This document shows positions 12,912 through 24,879 of a DNA stretch of 64,000 nucleotides, in pieces. Within the stretch, counting starts at the first letter, position 1. Each line of letters begins with the position of its first letter. The stretch is from Podocnemis expansa (Eukaryota; Chordata; Testudines; Podocnemididae): assembly GCA_007922195.1 (NCBI GenBank), contig ML681992.1, positions 35,213,968-35,277,967 on the forward strand, in the 5' to 3' direction. Under the pieces are notes generated by a model that saw nothing but the letters and a program-made list of their open reading frames with translations, did no database searches and was not told where the DNA came from. A program made the position numbers and the translations under genes.

Positions 12912-14299
12912 GGATCACCTCTAACTTGTGATTCAGTCTTCTTTCCACTTGCAGCTATGGATGTGTTTTTTGTGTATGGTCACAAGGTGATGGGAACTGT
13001 TCTGAAGCTGTAAACCAACTTAACAGATGCTAGATATCAGAATCTTTTAACCTCAGCTAGTCTGGGGCTGTGACTTAATGTTAAATAGCTCCAGATTTAT
13101 TGAGTGATATCTGTAGGTGCATGGTACTAATTTCACAAGTCATCTAACCCTTAGCTCAAATTTGATAATTTGGTTTTGTTCCTACTTTGGCCATTTAAAC
13201 TCCTGTTTGCAGAAATTCAGGTGGTGTATTCAACAATTTGTTGTTGAACCTAAGTATTTTCATCTTATGAAATAAGTTATTACTGCATTGTTCCATTTAA
13301 AGAGTTCAAGTTGTCTTTTGATGCAGAAAATGCTTTACATTTAGATGAGTGTTCATGGACTGAATCAAGAAAGCAGTCTATCTTGTATTTAGGGAAGAAT
13401 GCCCATCTGCTGGGTGACTCTGGTCTTCCAGTGTTTTAAAAAGATATTATTCTATCCATAAGGGAGAAACATTTTCATTTGTCTTGCTGGTTGGTTCAAG
13501 ATTCATGATCTCCTAGTACTGAGGTCTGTGTGTAGGTGTCCTCCCCACCATTTGGGCAACCTTTTACCTGAAATGCTGGGTTCTTTTTAACACTTTACAA
13601 TGGCTGTCATGAAGTACCAGACACATGACATTTGACAATATAAATTACAAAACTTAAGCAAACCAAAAGAAGTCTCAGGTGGAAGCAACAAAAAAGTCTG
13701 GAGAAAGGATAAGTTCATTGTGTAGAGCTTGAAGGAAATATGTATATGAAGAAAAAAGCAGGATATGCTTTTTGACTAAAAATCTTCCTTCTCACTATGT
13801 GTAGCTATGGGAACTCTTTACTTGTGCATTCCATGCTTGTGATGGAAAATGACTTTGTTTAAATTATGAAATTGAAAGATGGGAATTCTTTTCCAAACTT
13901 CTCTGGTATAAGAGAAATGGATTGTATTTCACTTGAATTGAATACTTACTTCTCGTCTATTAAGTTGGTCTCTGATATATTAATTTGCTGTTTGATTCCG
14001 TGTATAATAGGCCAGATCTTCAGCCCTGCTAAGTCCACTTTGCACTGCTATACCAACATCAATGGAACTTTACAGCAGTCTTCAGTGAGTAGAAGAGTAT
14101 TTTCTTCGTTTGAGGAAATCTTGTGTAGTGTATAACTGAGCGTGCTGGCGCTTCATCCTCCCTGGCAGCAGTCCATATTGTTCTGGAGGATCAGAATGTC
14201 TATCAGTCCCCATCAGTGTAATGGCACCTACAGCATCATAACTTGTGAACTTAGAACAGTCCTAGATGTCAACTCTTAGTTTTTTTTCATGGTCCTTTC
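12912..14299. other. No gene recognised
   Basis: AT-rich intron-like DNA. A short stretch around 14010-14065 resembles small palindromic repeats of sauropsid genomes but was not delimited. The 89-residue frame at 13866-14135 has no domain pattern. Confidence 0.35.
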
Positions 14300-14588
14300 T
14301 TAAGCGATGTCTAAGCTACTGCCTATATCAACAAAATTTAGATTACTCAAGGGGGTGAATATTCCTCCACCCTGAGCAAAATAATCTATATCAACATAAA
14401 CTGCAGTGTGCATAGCACAATGTTGGCTCAAGAGCTTCTCCCACTTACATAACTGAGGGGATGTGTTTCTTCTGCCACTAAGGGAGCTCCCTGTCATTGG
14501 TTTAGATGTCTTCACTACATCCGCTGCAGTGGTACAGCTGTATTGGTACAGCTGAGCCACTGTAATGCTCTATGTGTAGACATTGCCT
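14300..14588. repeat. MITE with eroded terminal inverted repeats
   Basis: The left end (gcgatgtctaagcta, from 14304) and right end (tatgtgtagacattgcc, 14571-14587) are imperfect inverted repeats. The interior has the ccaccctgagc and 'cttacataactgagggg' segments typical of a MITE family abundant in turtles. No transposase is encoded. Superfamily not assigned. Confidence 0.55.
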
Positions 14589-16259
14589 CAATTTCTGCAG
14601 GAGGTGTTATTCCTTCTATCCTCTTCTCCTTTTGTTCTAACTTGACTTAATCACACATGGAGAAGCTATCATCAGAGTGCCAGCTACTTCGTTTCCTCAC
14701 CTTTTATGTTCTTTTGTGCTTCCTCCTTGATCACTTTTTGCTGCTCCCTATTTGCTGTCAATTTCAAGGAGTCGTTAAAGAGAACAGTATTGAGCTTCCT
14801 TGCACATGGAGAGTGCTTTCTTATTTGCATGTTGTTGAATTGGTTGCTGGCTGGTTTAGAAACTAGCAGTTTATATCCTCCTTTTCTTAGGCAGGCAGGT
14901 TAGGTTTCTAATTTTTAATGCGGTAGAACTGAGCATTTTCTAAGGAAAAGGAAATTTGGCAAATTAATCAACCAAACAAGTCTGCGGTTTTTTTCCCCAT
15001 AAGATGTTTAGATTTGGGAAGCTGTTTATGTTTTGTTTGCTGCAGGATATAGCATAACTTGGACCAAACTGTGCATTCTGTGAAATTAGCCAGCCATATA
15101 GGGAGTCCCTGGTTATGGTGACACAGCTGATGAGGAAATGGTTTCTTTAGAAGGACAGAACTTCACAACCTGCAAAGGAAGGGCAAATGGACAGACAGGT
15201 TTTCAGTTATTCATGGGATGAATCTTTTACTCTGCTTCCTTTGATATATCTCTAAGCTCGTCTATTTTTGGAAGTTTTTTGCAGTCACTTTTAAATATGA
15301 CCACAGAAGTAGGGGTTTAATTCATACAGACCTGGAAGCTAATTTATTATACCCACTGAATAAAATACCTCTCATTAGCATCTGTCCTGCCATACTTGTA
15401 TTCTAATATATATCAGTATTTGTTACAGATGCGTATTTGGTGTACCAGGTGTCTTAGCTTTTCTTGAAGCCTATGACATTTATATGCAGAACTGATGCTG
15501 CACAAATTTGGTATGCTTCAGAAGATATCACACCCTCAAAACCAGAATGTGCCTTACAATGCATTATTTTTATTCTTTGTAGTATCATTTCGATACAGGT
15601 AATCATTAAAATTATTCAAGGTGAAAGTTGGAGTGAATTTTATCTAGAATCAGCCTACCTTTAGCTTAAAGTATTGCAGATTAGCATACTGTAACAGTAC
15701 AGTGTCACTTTTCAAATACAGAGTCAGAGACTGTGACACTTTCCCTGGATGTCCAGGACTGCAAGCCATGGTGTTACCTCTCCGTATCAGTATAATATAT
15801 GATAGTTTTACTGCAGCTTAAAACTCCCTGATGCTCTAGCCTGTTTGCCTTGCCATCAAACTTCTCGAGACTATGCCACAGTAACCCTTGCACAAGGGAT
15901 CACAATGAGTAAACCCACACATGCCAGAGTGTAGTTCCTATCACTTCACAGTCACACACATTACCAAGCCTGCTGCCTGCAGAGACAGTGCAAACACCAG
16001 CCTGTCAGATTAGTTGAGGATGCACATTTTTCTTCAACATACACACTGAGATGGATTTATAATAAAACAAGAATGCTTCTTAATAAAGAACATAGATTTA
16101 AGTGATGTTATGGAAGACAGGTGTGATAGTAAAGAAAACAAAAATAATGGTTTCTATGTACTAGAACTTCAGCAAGCTAGTCTTTACCTAAGCAGCTTTT
16201 TCACTTACATCGAGATACCAGTCCCTCAGACAGGAGTATCCGTTGTTTGCAGAATCAGA
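14589..16259. other. No gene recognised
   Basis: Nothing could be assigned. The stretch 15690-16030 looks like an old repeat by base composition but no ends were found. Confidence 0.35.
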
Positions 16260-17030
16260 GGGTGCTGATTCCCTTGTCCCTAAGTGATGGGTTGTAAAGA
16301 AGTTTTTTTCTTTGTTCCCTTTTATAGTCCAGAAAACCATGGGTGGCAGGTGGTGCTTCCCCATGGGAAGGGTAAGTCCCTGCCCCACCTCTTATGTCCT
16401 TGGCCCTGCCCATACTCCACCACTGGTTCACCCCAGCCCCAGTCTGCTTGTCCTGTGTTTCCCTCTGCTCCCCACCGTTCAGCCCTGCTGCTCTTTGCAG
16501 CTGCAGACTTGATGTGGGTGTGGGAGGGGAGGAATGCATGCAGCAAGCAGTGGTGGGGGGTGAGGAGGGTGAGTGGGGCGCTAGGGAGGAAATGGCGACC
16601 GGCAACCAGGGTGGGGAGAGGAGGAACAAGCAAACCAGACAGCTGAGCAAGGAGGTTGGGAGAAACTGGTGAGCAGTGGTGGGGGCCTCCGGAGGGTGGG
16701 GGTGGAGTGCTGGAGTGGAGAAGCCAGGAAGTGGCAGCCAGTGAATGCTGAACTTTTATGCCGTTCAGGCTTCCCAGTGATGCAGATAGAGGTATCTGCT
16801 ACTCACCTTTCCAGGTTCATAAGTAGAGAGTCCAAGGAACTGGGAAGCTGAGCAGCAGCTGCCAGTCAGCTGCCTGGGGGCCTGTATGCTGCATAAATAA
16901 GCAAAATTGTCCACCCTCCTAGCAGGGAGGTGAGAAAGTGGGGCCATCACGTTCCAAGCATCCAGCAGTAGGTCAGCAGCAGGTGCATCATGGGAGGCTT
17001 AGCCTTGCCTTGCCTGACCTGTACCTGCCA
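16260..17030. other. GC-rich block of unknown origin
   Basis: The plus strand goes from C-rich (16370-16500) to G-rich (16500-16740), giving overlapping frames of 60-131 residues in several phases on both strands. None has a domain, and their Pro/Ser or Gly/Glu bias follows the strand composition. A degraded transposable element is the simplest reading, but no inverted ends or target duplication were found. Confidence 0.3.
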
Positions 17031-18599
17031 CCAATGCAGAAAACCTTTGAAATGTATTCTTTGAAAAGGAAACCCAAAGTTCCTTTTCCCTGTAACTTGT
17101 CCTGGAGGGTGCAAACACCCAAGCCCATTCTACATCCTGTGCTCAGTGTTCTTTCTTGATTGGAGTGATCATTTTGTTTAACACAAATGTGAACATATGG
17201 TCACTGTGCTTGCTTGTAATCAAGCCACACTGGTTTATTAGCTGCCTGTGAACTTGATTCTTGCAGGAAGGTAATTCTACCTTCCTCTGTCTAGGACAGG
17301 CTTGTTTATCATTGGCCTCTATGACAAGTTTTAGGAACTTATTTCTAGCATATATACATCACTGTTTATGTGTACCCCATACATACATCATGCAGTGATG
17401 TTCATAACTGGCATGTCACCACTTTATATACACTGTTTTTCACCATTAGCTAAATATTCTGACAAGAGCAGGTTAGGTATGCCCTTTGCCTGTCGGTATA
17501 AAAAGGATGTTAGGATCATAGAGACATAGCAAGAAAGCTGATCTTGCATTTGTGTAGCCTATAACTAGTAAGTCACATTTTTATTGACGGTGATCAAAAT
17601 ACTTATTTATTTTACTGAGTTTTTTTTCCTTAACCTGACCCAACTCTTCTATTTTTCATTCTCTTTTTTAGAAAGTAGTTGACTTCATTTTTGCCTTGGC
17701 AAATTCTGAGATACCCGCTAAATCTTTGGTGTTGTAAAGTCCCTTCTTTCAACCATTTTTTTTAAAGAAAAGCAAAGTATTCAATATAAAATCCTGAGCA
17801 TGTAAGAGAGCAGTACTTTTAATAGTATAATATCACATGTTTAAAAATGCACGAAGAGGAGGAAACAACAATGAAATTTTATGGGAAATTATTTTAATGT
17901 CATTCAAAATAAATCTCTGTTAATTATGCTTTTTAAATCAAGATCACTGTATGGTATGGAGGGAAGCATATGTGAAGACAGAAAGGAAAATATAGCACCA
18001 CTGTGAAAACATGACAAAATCAATAACAAAAGGCTAATGCTGTATTCTAGCATTTTGGAAAAAATACTGTCGTATCTAAGTGGAGAATTTTCAGTTAGGA
18101 AAACCACAAGACGTTTGTCTGTTGCAAAGAAAGAAAGGGGTTTATTTGTAGAAAAGTTATAATTCTAAAGATGATGCAAACATTTTTATATAATATTGTA
18201 AGTATATTTTCAAGATAGATAAAATTAGTTGTAGTAAAGTCCACATTGATCACTATTAAAAGTGAAGAAGTCATAGAAATTATAGGAACCTGTCCTGTAA
18301 AATTATTTGAAAACATTTAAAGGAGTATCTATGTGGTTTCTATGGAAACCACACTGAAACCTGGATACCACAAACTTCCAGACACCTCTCTGCAGGGAAT
18401 CGAACACTTTGACAGCTTTTCATTTATATACTGGACATTCAACTAAAATTTTACAGTTTATGGCCTAATGACTTAAAAGCTTACAGTTTTTTCCCACCTA
18501 AAGTCAGAGAATGCATATGTAAAATGTCTGTGTATAAAGACATTTATTTAGGTTAAATAAGGGTAGAAAATCCTCGTGTGTAGTAGTTGCTTGAAAGGA
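17031..18599. other. No gene recognised
   Basis: AT-rich, intron-like. No repeat family, exon or RNA gene recognised. Confidence 0.4.
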
Positions 18600-19295
18600 A
18601 GCATAAAAAGTGACACAGAAGACTGAATATTTTTACACAAACGAATATAGTAGTTAATAGACATAATTATGATGTAGTTCAAAGGCTCTCATCCTTTCCA
18701 GAGTACTGTACCCCTTTAGGTTTCTGATTTTTCTTGCCTAGCCCCAAACCTAATCTCATTTAAAAACTAGGTCCTTACAAAATCAGACATAGATACAAAA
18801 TGTGTCTCAATACTTAGTTTGGTGTATAATGTGTAGATCAGTATAAACAAGTCATTCTCTATGTAGGCGTTCTAGGCTGGTGGCAGGTCGCGAGGGCGCC
18901 TCCTGCAGGTGGTAAAGGGGAGTTAGCCGGGTTTGCGCCCTCCCGCCGACCAGCAGAATGTCTCTGTAGGCTCACATGAAGTCCTGAAGCCCTGGCCCCC
19001 AGGCGGGGCGGGCTAACACAAAGTCCTGAAGCCCTGGCCCCCAGGTGGGGCGGGCTAACACAAAGTCTGGATGTCAGGGACGTGTTCGCGCTTCCTTGGC
19101 CAGGAAACAGGGAAAGATGGGGGAGGGAGACGCAGACCCACCCGCTCCACTGCGTCTCAGCCCAGGGCCCTATACAGGGGCAGGGTGGCCGGTCAGCGGG
19201 GCAGCCTCCGAAACACGCTGCCCGGGAACACGGCCCACCATCCTGCCCTCCCTGGGCTACTTCCTCTCCCTGTCTTGTCGTCCCGCCCGGGGTAC

Positions 19296-19794
19296 CTACT
19301 TCCACAGAGGGTAGCCGTCTTCAGGGTCCCCTTCATAGCAGGCCTGTGGGACCCCGGCGAACCCCTCCATGTCCATGGGCGGCAGGTCGGGATACTCCGA
19401 TGGTTCCTCTGCCAGGGGCAGCTCCTCCAGGTCCTGGGGCCCATACGGGACTGGCCTCTCCTCCTCAGCCAAGGGTAGCTCCTCCAGGTCGCAGGGGCCT
19501 GAGGCAAGGGGGCAGCTCCTCTTCTTTGGAGGACAGCTCCTGTAAGTCACAGGTCTGGCAAGGGGTTAGGCCGTCCGCTTCCCTGCATCCCCGGGTCGGG
19601 CCCGAGTGGGGAGGCTGCAGCGGGGCCTGACAGCCCCTTAAGGGCCTGCCCCAGTCGGCCGCCTCTGGGCTTCCTTCCCAGTCCCCTGCTCCAGGGAGGC
19701 TGGGCGGGCCGTAGCGCCGGGCGATCCGGGAGCCAGGGCCTGGCTGGTAGGCCTGGCCCTGGCCTAGCTTGGCTTGCTCCCTCTGGGCCAGCAC
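19296..19794 (-). pseudogene. Frameshifted acidic-repeat reading frame inside the LTR-like insert
   Basis: Two overlapping minus-strand frames (19465-19794 and 19296-19550) look like one protein split by a +1/-1 shift near 19500. The first starts MLAQREQAKLGQ at 19794 and reaches DLQELSSKEE. The second continues with two copies of DLEELPLAEE and ends GDPEDGYPLWK before a TAG. Together that is three related acidic repeats, rich in Leu, Glu and Pro. No known domain is recognised. Coding potential inside an LTR is unusual. Alternatives are a captured gene fragment, the C-terminal end of an element-encoded protein, or chance in GC-rich DNA. The repeat structure makes pure chance less likely but does not exclude it. 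Confidence 0.4.
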
Positions 19795-19840
19795 ATCCTT
19801 TCCCCTCTGGAGCTCAGGCCCAAATGAGCTCCCAGCCTGT

Positions 19841-19850
19841 GCTCTTATAC
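19841..19850 (-). promoter_or_regulatory. TATA-like box of the GC-rich insert
   Basis: On the minus strand the sequence is gtataagagc, placed about 50 bases upstream of the ATG at 19794 and inside a GC-rich block. The position suits an LTR U3 promoter. Activity is not shown by sequence. Confidence 0.4.
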
Positions 19851-20160
19851 TGACCCTTTCTGCTCTGGCCGCGCCTTTCCGCTTCTGGGGCTGAGCCCTT
19901 GCTGTTCCCTGGCCTGGCCAGTGGGGGCATTCGGGGAGTTCCTCCAGCCTAGGCTTGGAGACAGGCCCCAGTGCCAGTCTACACTCTACATGAAATTCTT
20001 GTACTGATTTTGCTTCAGCTTTTTATGTAACCTATTGTAAAAGTAGGCTGCTATCTAGATGAGTTGAAGACCTCTGCAAACTCCTGGTTGAGAACCACTG
20101 ACAGTTTGCATTACAGCGACTTGGTGGGATAATAGGCATGACTGGAATATTGGTATAGAG

Positions 20161-20708
20161 TGGGGTCAGCAGCCTGTGGCTCTGGAGCTGCATGTGGCTC
20201 TTGAACTGCTGCCATGCAGTGCTGGGGATGTCAGGCTGCAGTGGGGCTCCCAGCCAGCCCCAGCATCAGGGCCGGCTCCCAGATGTCCCTGGCCACCCTT
20301 ACTCTCTTACCACATGAGCACAAAGTGGCCAGCCAGAAGCTCCATGGACCCTAGCACTTGCGGGGGGGGGGCGGCACCCAAGCCGGAGGCTGCGCTGCCC
20401 ACCCCCTCGCCACTCCTCGTCTACCCCCAGCCAGCCCCGCCTCCCCAGGTGGAGGAGAGTGGGTGGCACAGAGCTGTGGCTTGCAGGGGTGAGGCCCTTG
20501 CGTGGTCCACTCCAAAGGGTTCAGGTTGCTTTGCCTCGGCCACCCAGGGCTGAAGAGAGGCCACCTGGACCTGGGCTGCCCTGCCTGCACCCCCCCCCCT
20601 CCGGCATGAGCACTAGCGTCTGTGGTGCTTCCAGTCAGCTGCCTCATGCTCATGCGGTGGAGTGGAGAGGGAATGGCTGCTCTTCTCGTTTGGGGTTGCT
20701 GACTGCTG
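20161..20708. mobile_element. 548-bp hAT-type element with perfect 8-bp duplication
   Basis: Flanked by gtatagag on both sides (20153-20160 and 20709-20716). The ends are tggggtcagcagcc and ggttgctgactgctg, imperfect inverted repeats of the hAT CAGGGGTCAGCAACC type. The interior is GC-rich and includes a run of nine G and a C-run. It is inserted in the CR1 at 18600-23217. Frames of 100-136 residues on both strands are composition artefacts; no transposase is encoded. Confidence 0.85.
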
Positions 20709-23382
20709 GTATAGAGCTTTCTCAGGGAGGAAGCACAGGGGAAAAAGAGAGGAGGTGTCATCTTGTATATTAAAAATAATAGGAGACAGACCTTTTGAAA
20801 GTCTCTGAGTAAGGATAATGGGAATTAAAAAGCAAGGGTGATGTTGTGGTAGGGGGTCAGTAATAGATTACCTAATCAGGAAGAAGGGATAGATGAAGTT
20901 TCTTTTAAACAACTAACAAAATCTTCCAAAGAACGGGACTTGGTGGTGATGGAAGACTTCAGCTACCTGAATATGTGTTGGGAAAATTACATGGTAGGTG
21001 CTCTGATTATCCTACATATTCTTGGAATGTATTGGAGGCAATTTTTTATTTCAGAAAGTGGAGAAAGCTACTAATGGGGAGGCTATTCTAGATGCAAGTT
21101 TGACAAATAGGGAGGAGCTGGTGGAGAACATGAAAGCAGAGGCAGCGTGGATGAAAGTGATCATGAAATGACAGAGTTCATTATTTTACAGACTGGTAGG
21201 AGGGAAAACAGCACAGTAAGGATAATGGGTTTCAAGAAGGCAGACTGGCAAACTCAAGGAGTGGTAGCTGAGATACCTTGGGAAGAAGTTTGGGGTGAAA
21301 TGTAGCTTTAGAGAACTGGTAGTTTTTCAAGGAGACATTATTAGGAGCCCCAAAGCAAACTATCCTACTTCATAGGAGAGATAGAAAGTATGGCAAGAAA
21401 TGACTCTGGCTTAACCAGAAGATCTTCAGTGATCTTAAAGTTTAAAAAGAGTCCTGCAAAAAGTGGAAACAAATTACGAAGGACAAATGTAAATAAGTAA
21501 CACAAGTATGTAGGGACAAAATTAGAAAGGCCAAGGCATGAAACCAGATAAAACTACCTAGAGATTTACAAGAGAACATTCTGTAAATACGCAAGAAAAG
21601 ACCAAGGACAGGGTAAGACTATTAGTGAGTGGGGGAAAACAATAACACAAAATGTGGAAAGGGCTGTAGTGCTAAATGATTTTTTTTGTTTCCATTTTCA
21701 CTGAAAAGCTTAGTAGGGACTGGACATCTCATGTAGTCAATGCCAGTGAAGATGAGGTAGGATCAGAAGCCAAAATAGGAAAAGAACAAGTTAAAAAATG
21801 CTTAAGACAAGTTAGATGTCTTCAAGTAACCAGAGCCTGATGAAATGTATTGTAGTTCAAAAAGTCATGGAAGACTGAATTGATTCTAGAGAACTGGAAA
21901 AGGACAACGTGGTCCTACTCTATAAGAAGTCAAATATGAACAACTTAGAGAACTACCAATGAGTTAGCTTAATTTCAGTATCTGGAAAGATAATGGAGTA
22001 AAATAATTAATCAATTTGCAAACCCCTAGAAGATAAGGTGATAAGTAACAGTCACCATAGAATTTTCAAGAACAATTTGTGTCAAACCAGCCAGGTAATT
22101 TTCTTTGACAGGGTACTAAGCCTTGTGGCTGAGGGTGAAGCAATACATGTACCACATCTTGACTTTGCTAAGGCTTTTGATATTCTCTCGTATGACCTCT
22201 TAACCACACTAGGGAAATACAACCTAACTGGAGCTACTGTATGGTGGGTGCATGACTGGTTGGAAAGTCATTTCCAGAGAGTAATTGTCTGTGTTTCACA
22301 GTGAAGTTGGAAGAGCCTATCCAGCGGGGTCACATAGGGGTCAGTTGCCAGTCCAGTTCTGTTCAGTATCTTCATCAGTGATTTAGATAATGTCATGGAG
22401 AGTACGCTTATAAAGTTTGTAGATGATACCAAGATGGGAGGGGTTGCAAGTGGAGGGTAGGATTAACATTCAAAGTCATCTGGACAAGCTGGAAAAGTAC
22501 TTTGAAGTACATAGGCTGTAATTCAATGAGGACAAATGCAAAATACTGGACTTATGAAGGAACAGTCAGCCACACACACAAAATAGACAATGACTCACTA
22601 GGAGAGAGTACGGCAGAAAAGGATCTATGGGTCAGAATGGATCACAAGCTAAAGATGAGTCTACAGTGTCACGCTCTTGCAAAAAACAAAAAATCAGACA
22701 TCATTCTGGGATATATTGACAGCAGTGTTGTAAGCAAGACATGAGAAGTAATTCTTCTGTTCTCTTCCACACTGATGAAGCCTCACCTGGAGTATTGTGT
22801 CCAGTTTTGGACACATTTCAGGGAAGATATGGACAAATTGGAGAAAGCCCAGAGAGGATCAACAAAAATGATTTAAGGTCTAGAAAACATTAGCAGTGAG
22901 GGAAGATTGAAAAAAACAATGGATTTGTTTAGTCTGGAGAAGAGAAAACTGAGGGGAGACATAATGGTTTTCAGGGACATAAAAGGTTGTTCCAAGGAGG
23001 GAGAAAAAATATTCTCATTAAGCTCTGAGGATTGGGCAAGAGAAAATGGACTTAAATGGAAGCAAGGAAGGTATATGTTGGATATTAGGAAAAATTTCCT
23101 GAAAGTTAGGGCAGTTAAGACCTGGAATAAATTGCCTACTGATGTTGTGGAATCTCCATTACTGGAAAATTTTAAGAGTGAGTTAGATAGATGCAATAAG
23201 TACAGCAAAAAGTACTAAAATAGACCTCTACAAGGATACAAAAATGTGAATCTGCATCTGATCTGTATCCCCTCACTATCAGCTCGAATCCAATCCAGGA
23301 TCTGCATGCCAGGTTTTATGTCCATCCACATGTGCACCACCCCTTCTTGCAGCACCTCCTGCTCTGACTGTAGGACAGGGGT

Positions 23383-23572
23383 TGTAATGATCTTGAAGGT
23401 TCATTAAAAATGATGCTACTGAATGAGTAAGGAATAGAACTTTAATCATACAGACAGGTATCCAGGTGTGTACCTGGGAGCAGCCATGTTAGATCTTCTC
23501 TGGGGCATGTCTTCCAATTTACACAACACTGGCCCATGCTAGGCAGTGTCTCTAAATTCACAACCTTCTACG
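23383..23572 (-). repeat. 3' LTR of the gypsy element
   Basis: 190 bp, matching the other LTR from tgtaatgatcttga onward. On plus it ends ctacg where the partner ends ctaca. Relative to the partner it has 12 extra bases near 23450 and lacks 14 bases near the end. Confidence 0.85.
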
Positions 23573-23583
23573 TCTTCTCCCCT
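23573..23583 (-). other. Polypurine tract of the gypsy element
   Basis: Minus strand aggggagaaga directly abuts the 3' LTR, the expected place for the plus-strand primer of reverse transcription. Confidence 0.65.
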
Positions 23584-23820
23584 AAGGAAAAGAAGTAAAC
23601 AGATACATATAAAAGCTAGCTAATAATACATGCACTAACATCTAACAACACATAACAGCTATCTAAAAAAAACCATGCAGAAGAACAGTCCATAAACCCA
23701 GGATATGAACTACCTAGAGAGGAGAGGTTACTAGCACATCACTCTCAAGTGAGTCTTTACCACCCAATTCCCTTACATATCCTAGCAAGTCGCTATGAGT
23801 CTTTCTGGATGTTTGATGAC

Positions 23821-24860
23821 TCAACTAGATCTTCTCAGTGCTGGTCCTTTGTTCAGGTCTGAATTCTCTTGTTCCCTGATGGTTTCATTACCATGTGTTG
23901 AAGATATCGGATCTGTCAGGGGAGGCATGCCAGAATCTACTTCAAATTCCACAGTGTTGGAACTTTCTGGAATAAGTCGTCGATCCCGTTGAGTATGTCG
24001 AAATGTGTCCCCTTGATCTGTGTGGACCACGTAAGACCGTGGATGCAGCTGTTTTTTAATAGTACCTCTTTGTCCCCAGGTATTGGAAGAGTGATTCTTC
24101 AGGCACATTCTATCGCCTGGGTTAAGGGATGGAAGATCACGAGCCCTTCTATCAAAATAATATTTCTGCTTCCACTTCTGGTTTTCTTTCATTTTCCGAT
24201 TGTTAGCAGTGTTCCTAGATTGCAGCAATTTATCAGTAATAGGTAAATTAGATCTGATCTTTCTTCCCATTAACAACTGAGCTGGAGAAAAGCCATTCTC
24301 CAGGGGTGTACTTTGATAGACCAGCAATGCTGTATACAGATCACCTCCACTTTCAAAAGTCTTTTTCATCAGATTCTTTACTGTCTGTATAGACCTTTCC
24401 ACCAGTCCGTTTGATTGGGGATAATTTGGACTGGAGGTTTCATGATGAAAATCCCATCTGAGGCAAATTGCCTGAATTCTGCACTTTGAAAATTGTGGCC
24501 CATTGTTGCTGAAGACCTCATCAGGAATTCCATGTCTGGAGAAAATTCCTTTCATGCTAGTGATCACTGAATTACTATTAGTACTGTTCAGTGTGCACAT
24601 TTCTGGATATAAAGAGTAATAATCAGTGACTGTTAAGTAATCCTTGGAAGGCCAGGTAAATAAATCCACACCTACCTTCTCATAAGGTCACTGTGGAACA
24701 GGATGGGGTCTCAGTGTCTCTGCCTGTTGGCATGACCTATATTTCAAGCATGAAAAGCAGTTTTTTACCACATTGGTAATGTTGTGATTGATCTGTGGCC
24801 AATACATGACCTCTCGTGCTCATTCTTTGCACTTCTCAATTCCTAAGTGACCTTCATGAA
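23821..24860 (-). pseudogene. Gypsy integrase remnant
   Basis: The 282-residue frame (23821-24669) has the integrase core in order: DLFTWPSKDYL at the start (first acidic residue, Asp2), SNNGPQF at 54-60, and SNGLVERSIQTVK with Glu92. In active family members the middle motif is S-D-N-G-P-Q-F. Here the catalytic Asp is Asn55, so the DDE triad is broken. Spacing to Glu92 is that of a DD35E enzyme. Upstream (24670-24860) minus-strand sequence fits the His/Cys zinc finger but has stops. After the core come the usual basic C-terminal residues and LNPGDRM. Non-functional. Confidence 0.85.
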
Positions 24861-24879
24861 TCTTCTGTAACATTTCTTT

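Larger units (their letters stand above)
18862..19983 (-). mobile_element. GC-rich 1.12-kb LTR-like insert with 5-bp target duplication
   Basis: It begins TGTAG and ends CTACA and is flanked by ctcta on both sides (18857-18861 and 19984-19988). Removing it and one ctcta restores the host hAT sequence (cattctcta|catgaaatt). TG...CA ends with a 5-bp duplication are the mark of integrase-made insertions, so a solo LTR is the first reading. It is strongly GC-rich and still CpG-rich, unlike its AT-rich surroundings. The minus strand holds a TATA box (tataag, plus 19842-19847) about 50 bases before a reading frame, so the insert is probably oriented minus. A 42-base unit occurs twice in tandem at 18979-19062. 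Confidence 0.75.
18680..20100. mobile_element. hAT-type element carrying a nested LTR-like insert
   Basis: The left end caaaggctctcatcc is an eroded form of the common cagtggttctcaacc end. The right end ggttgagaaccactg is nearly canonical. Internal segments match a hAT family that I recognise from turtle genomes (gtactgtacccctttaggt near 18704; the 'tatctagatgagttgaagac' region near 20053). The element itself is about 300 bp; the remaining 1.1 kb is the insert at 18862-19983. It sits inside CR1 sequence. The TSD is eroded: atgtagtt on the left against roughly tgacagtt on the right. Confidence 0.7.
18600..23217 (+). mobile_element. CR1 LINE, host of the nested stack (5' and main part)
   Basis: The CR1 sequence runs at 18600-18679, 20101-20160 and 20717-23217, and its last bases resume at 29847-29895. 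The junctions read through once the insertions are removed: gatgtagtt / agtttgcattacagcgac, and gactggaatattggtatag / ctttctcagggagg. The central part keeps endonuclease-type and RT-type remnants, including HLDFAKAFD in the frame at 22038-22304 and FVDDTK near 22420. Frameshifts separate every block, so no product is made. About 2.7 kb of CR1 remains. It is the oldest layer here because everything else is inserted into it. Confidence 0.75.

Noticed and set aside
16255..16672. Overlapping frames of 92-131 residues in the GC-rich block
   Set aside because: Open on both strands in several phases with no domain or splice signals; explained by strand composition.
19082..19630. 182-residue plus frame in the GC-rich insert
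   Set aside because: Antisense to the frame with the DLEEL repeats and the TATA box; no repeat structure or domain of its own.
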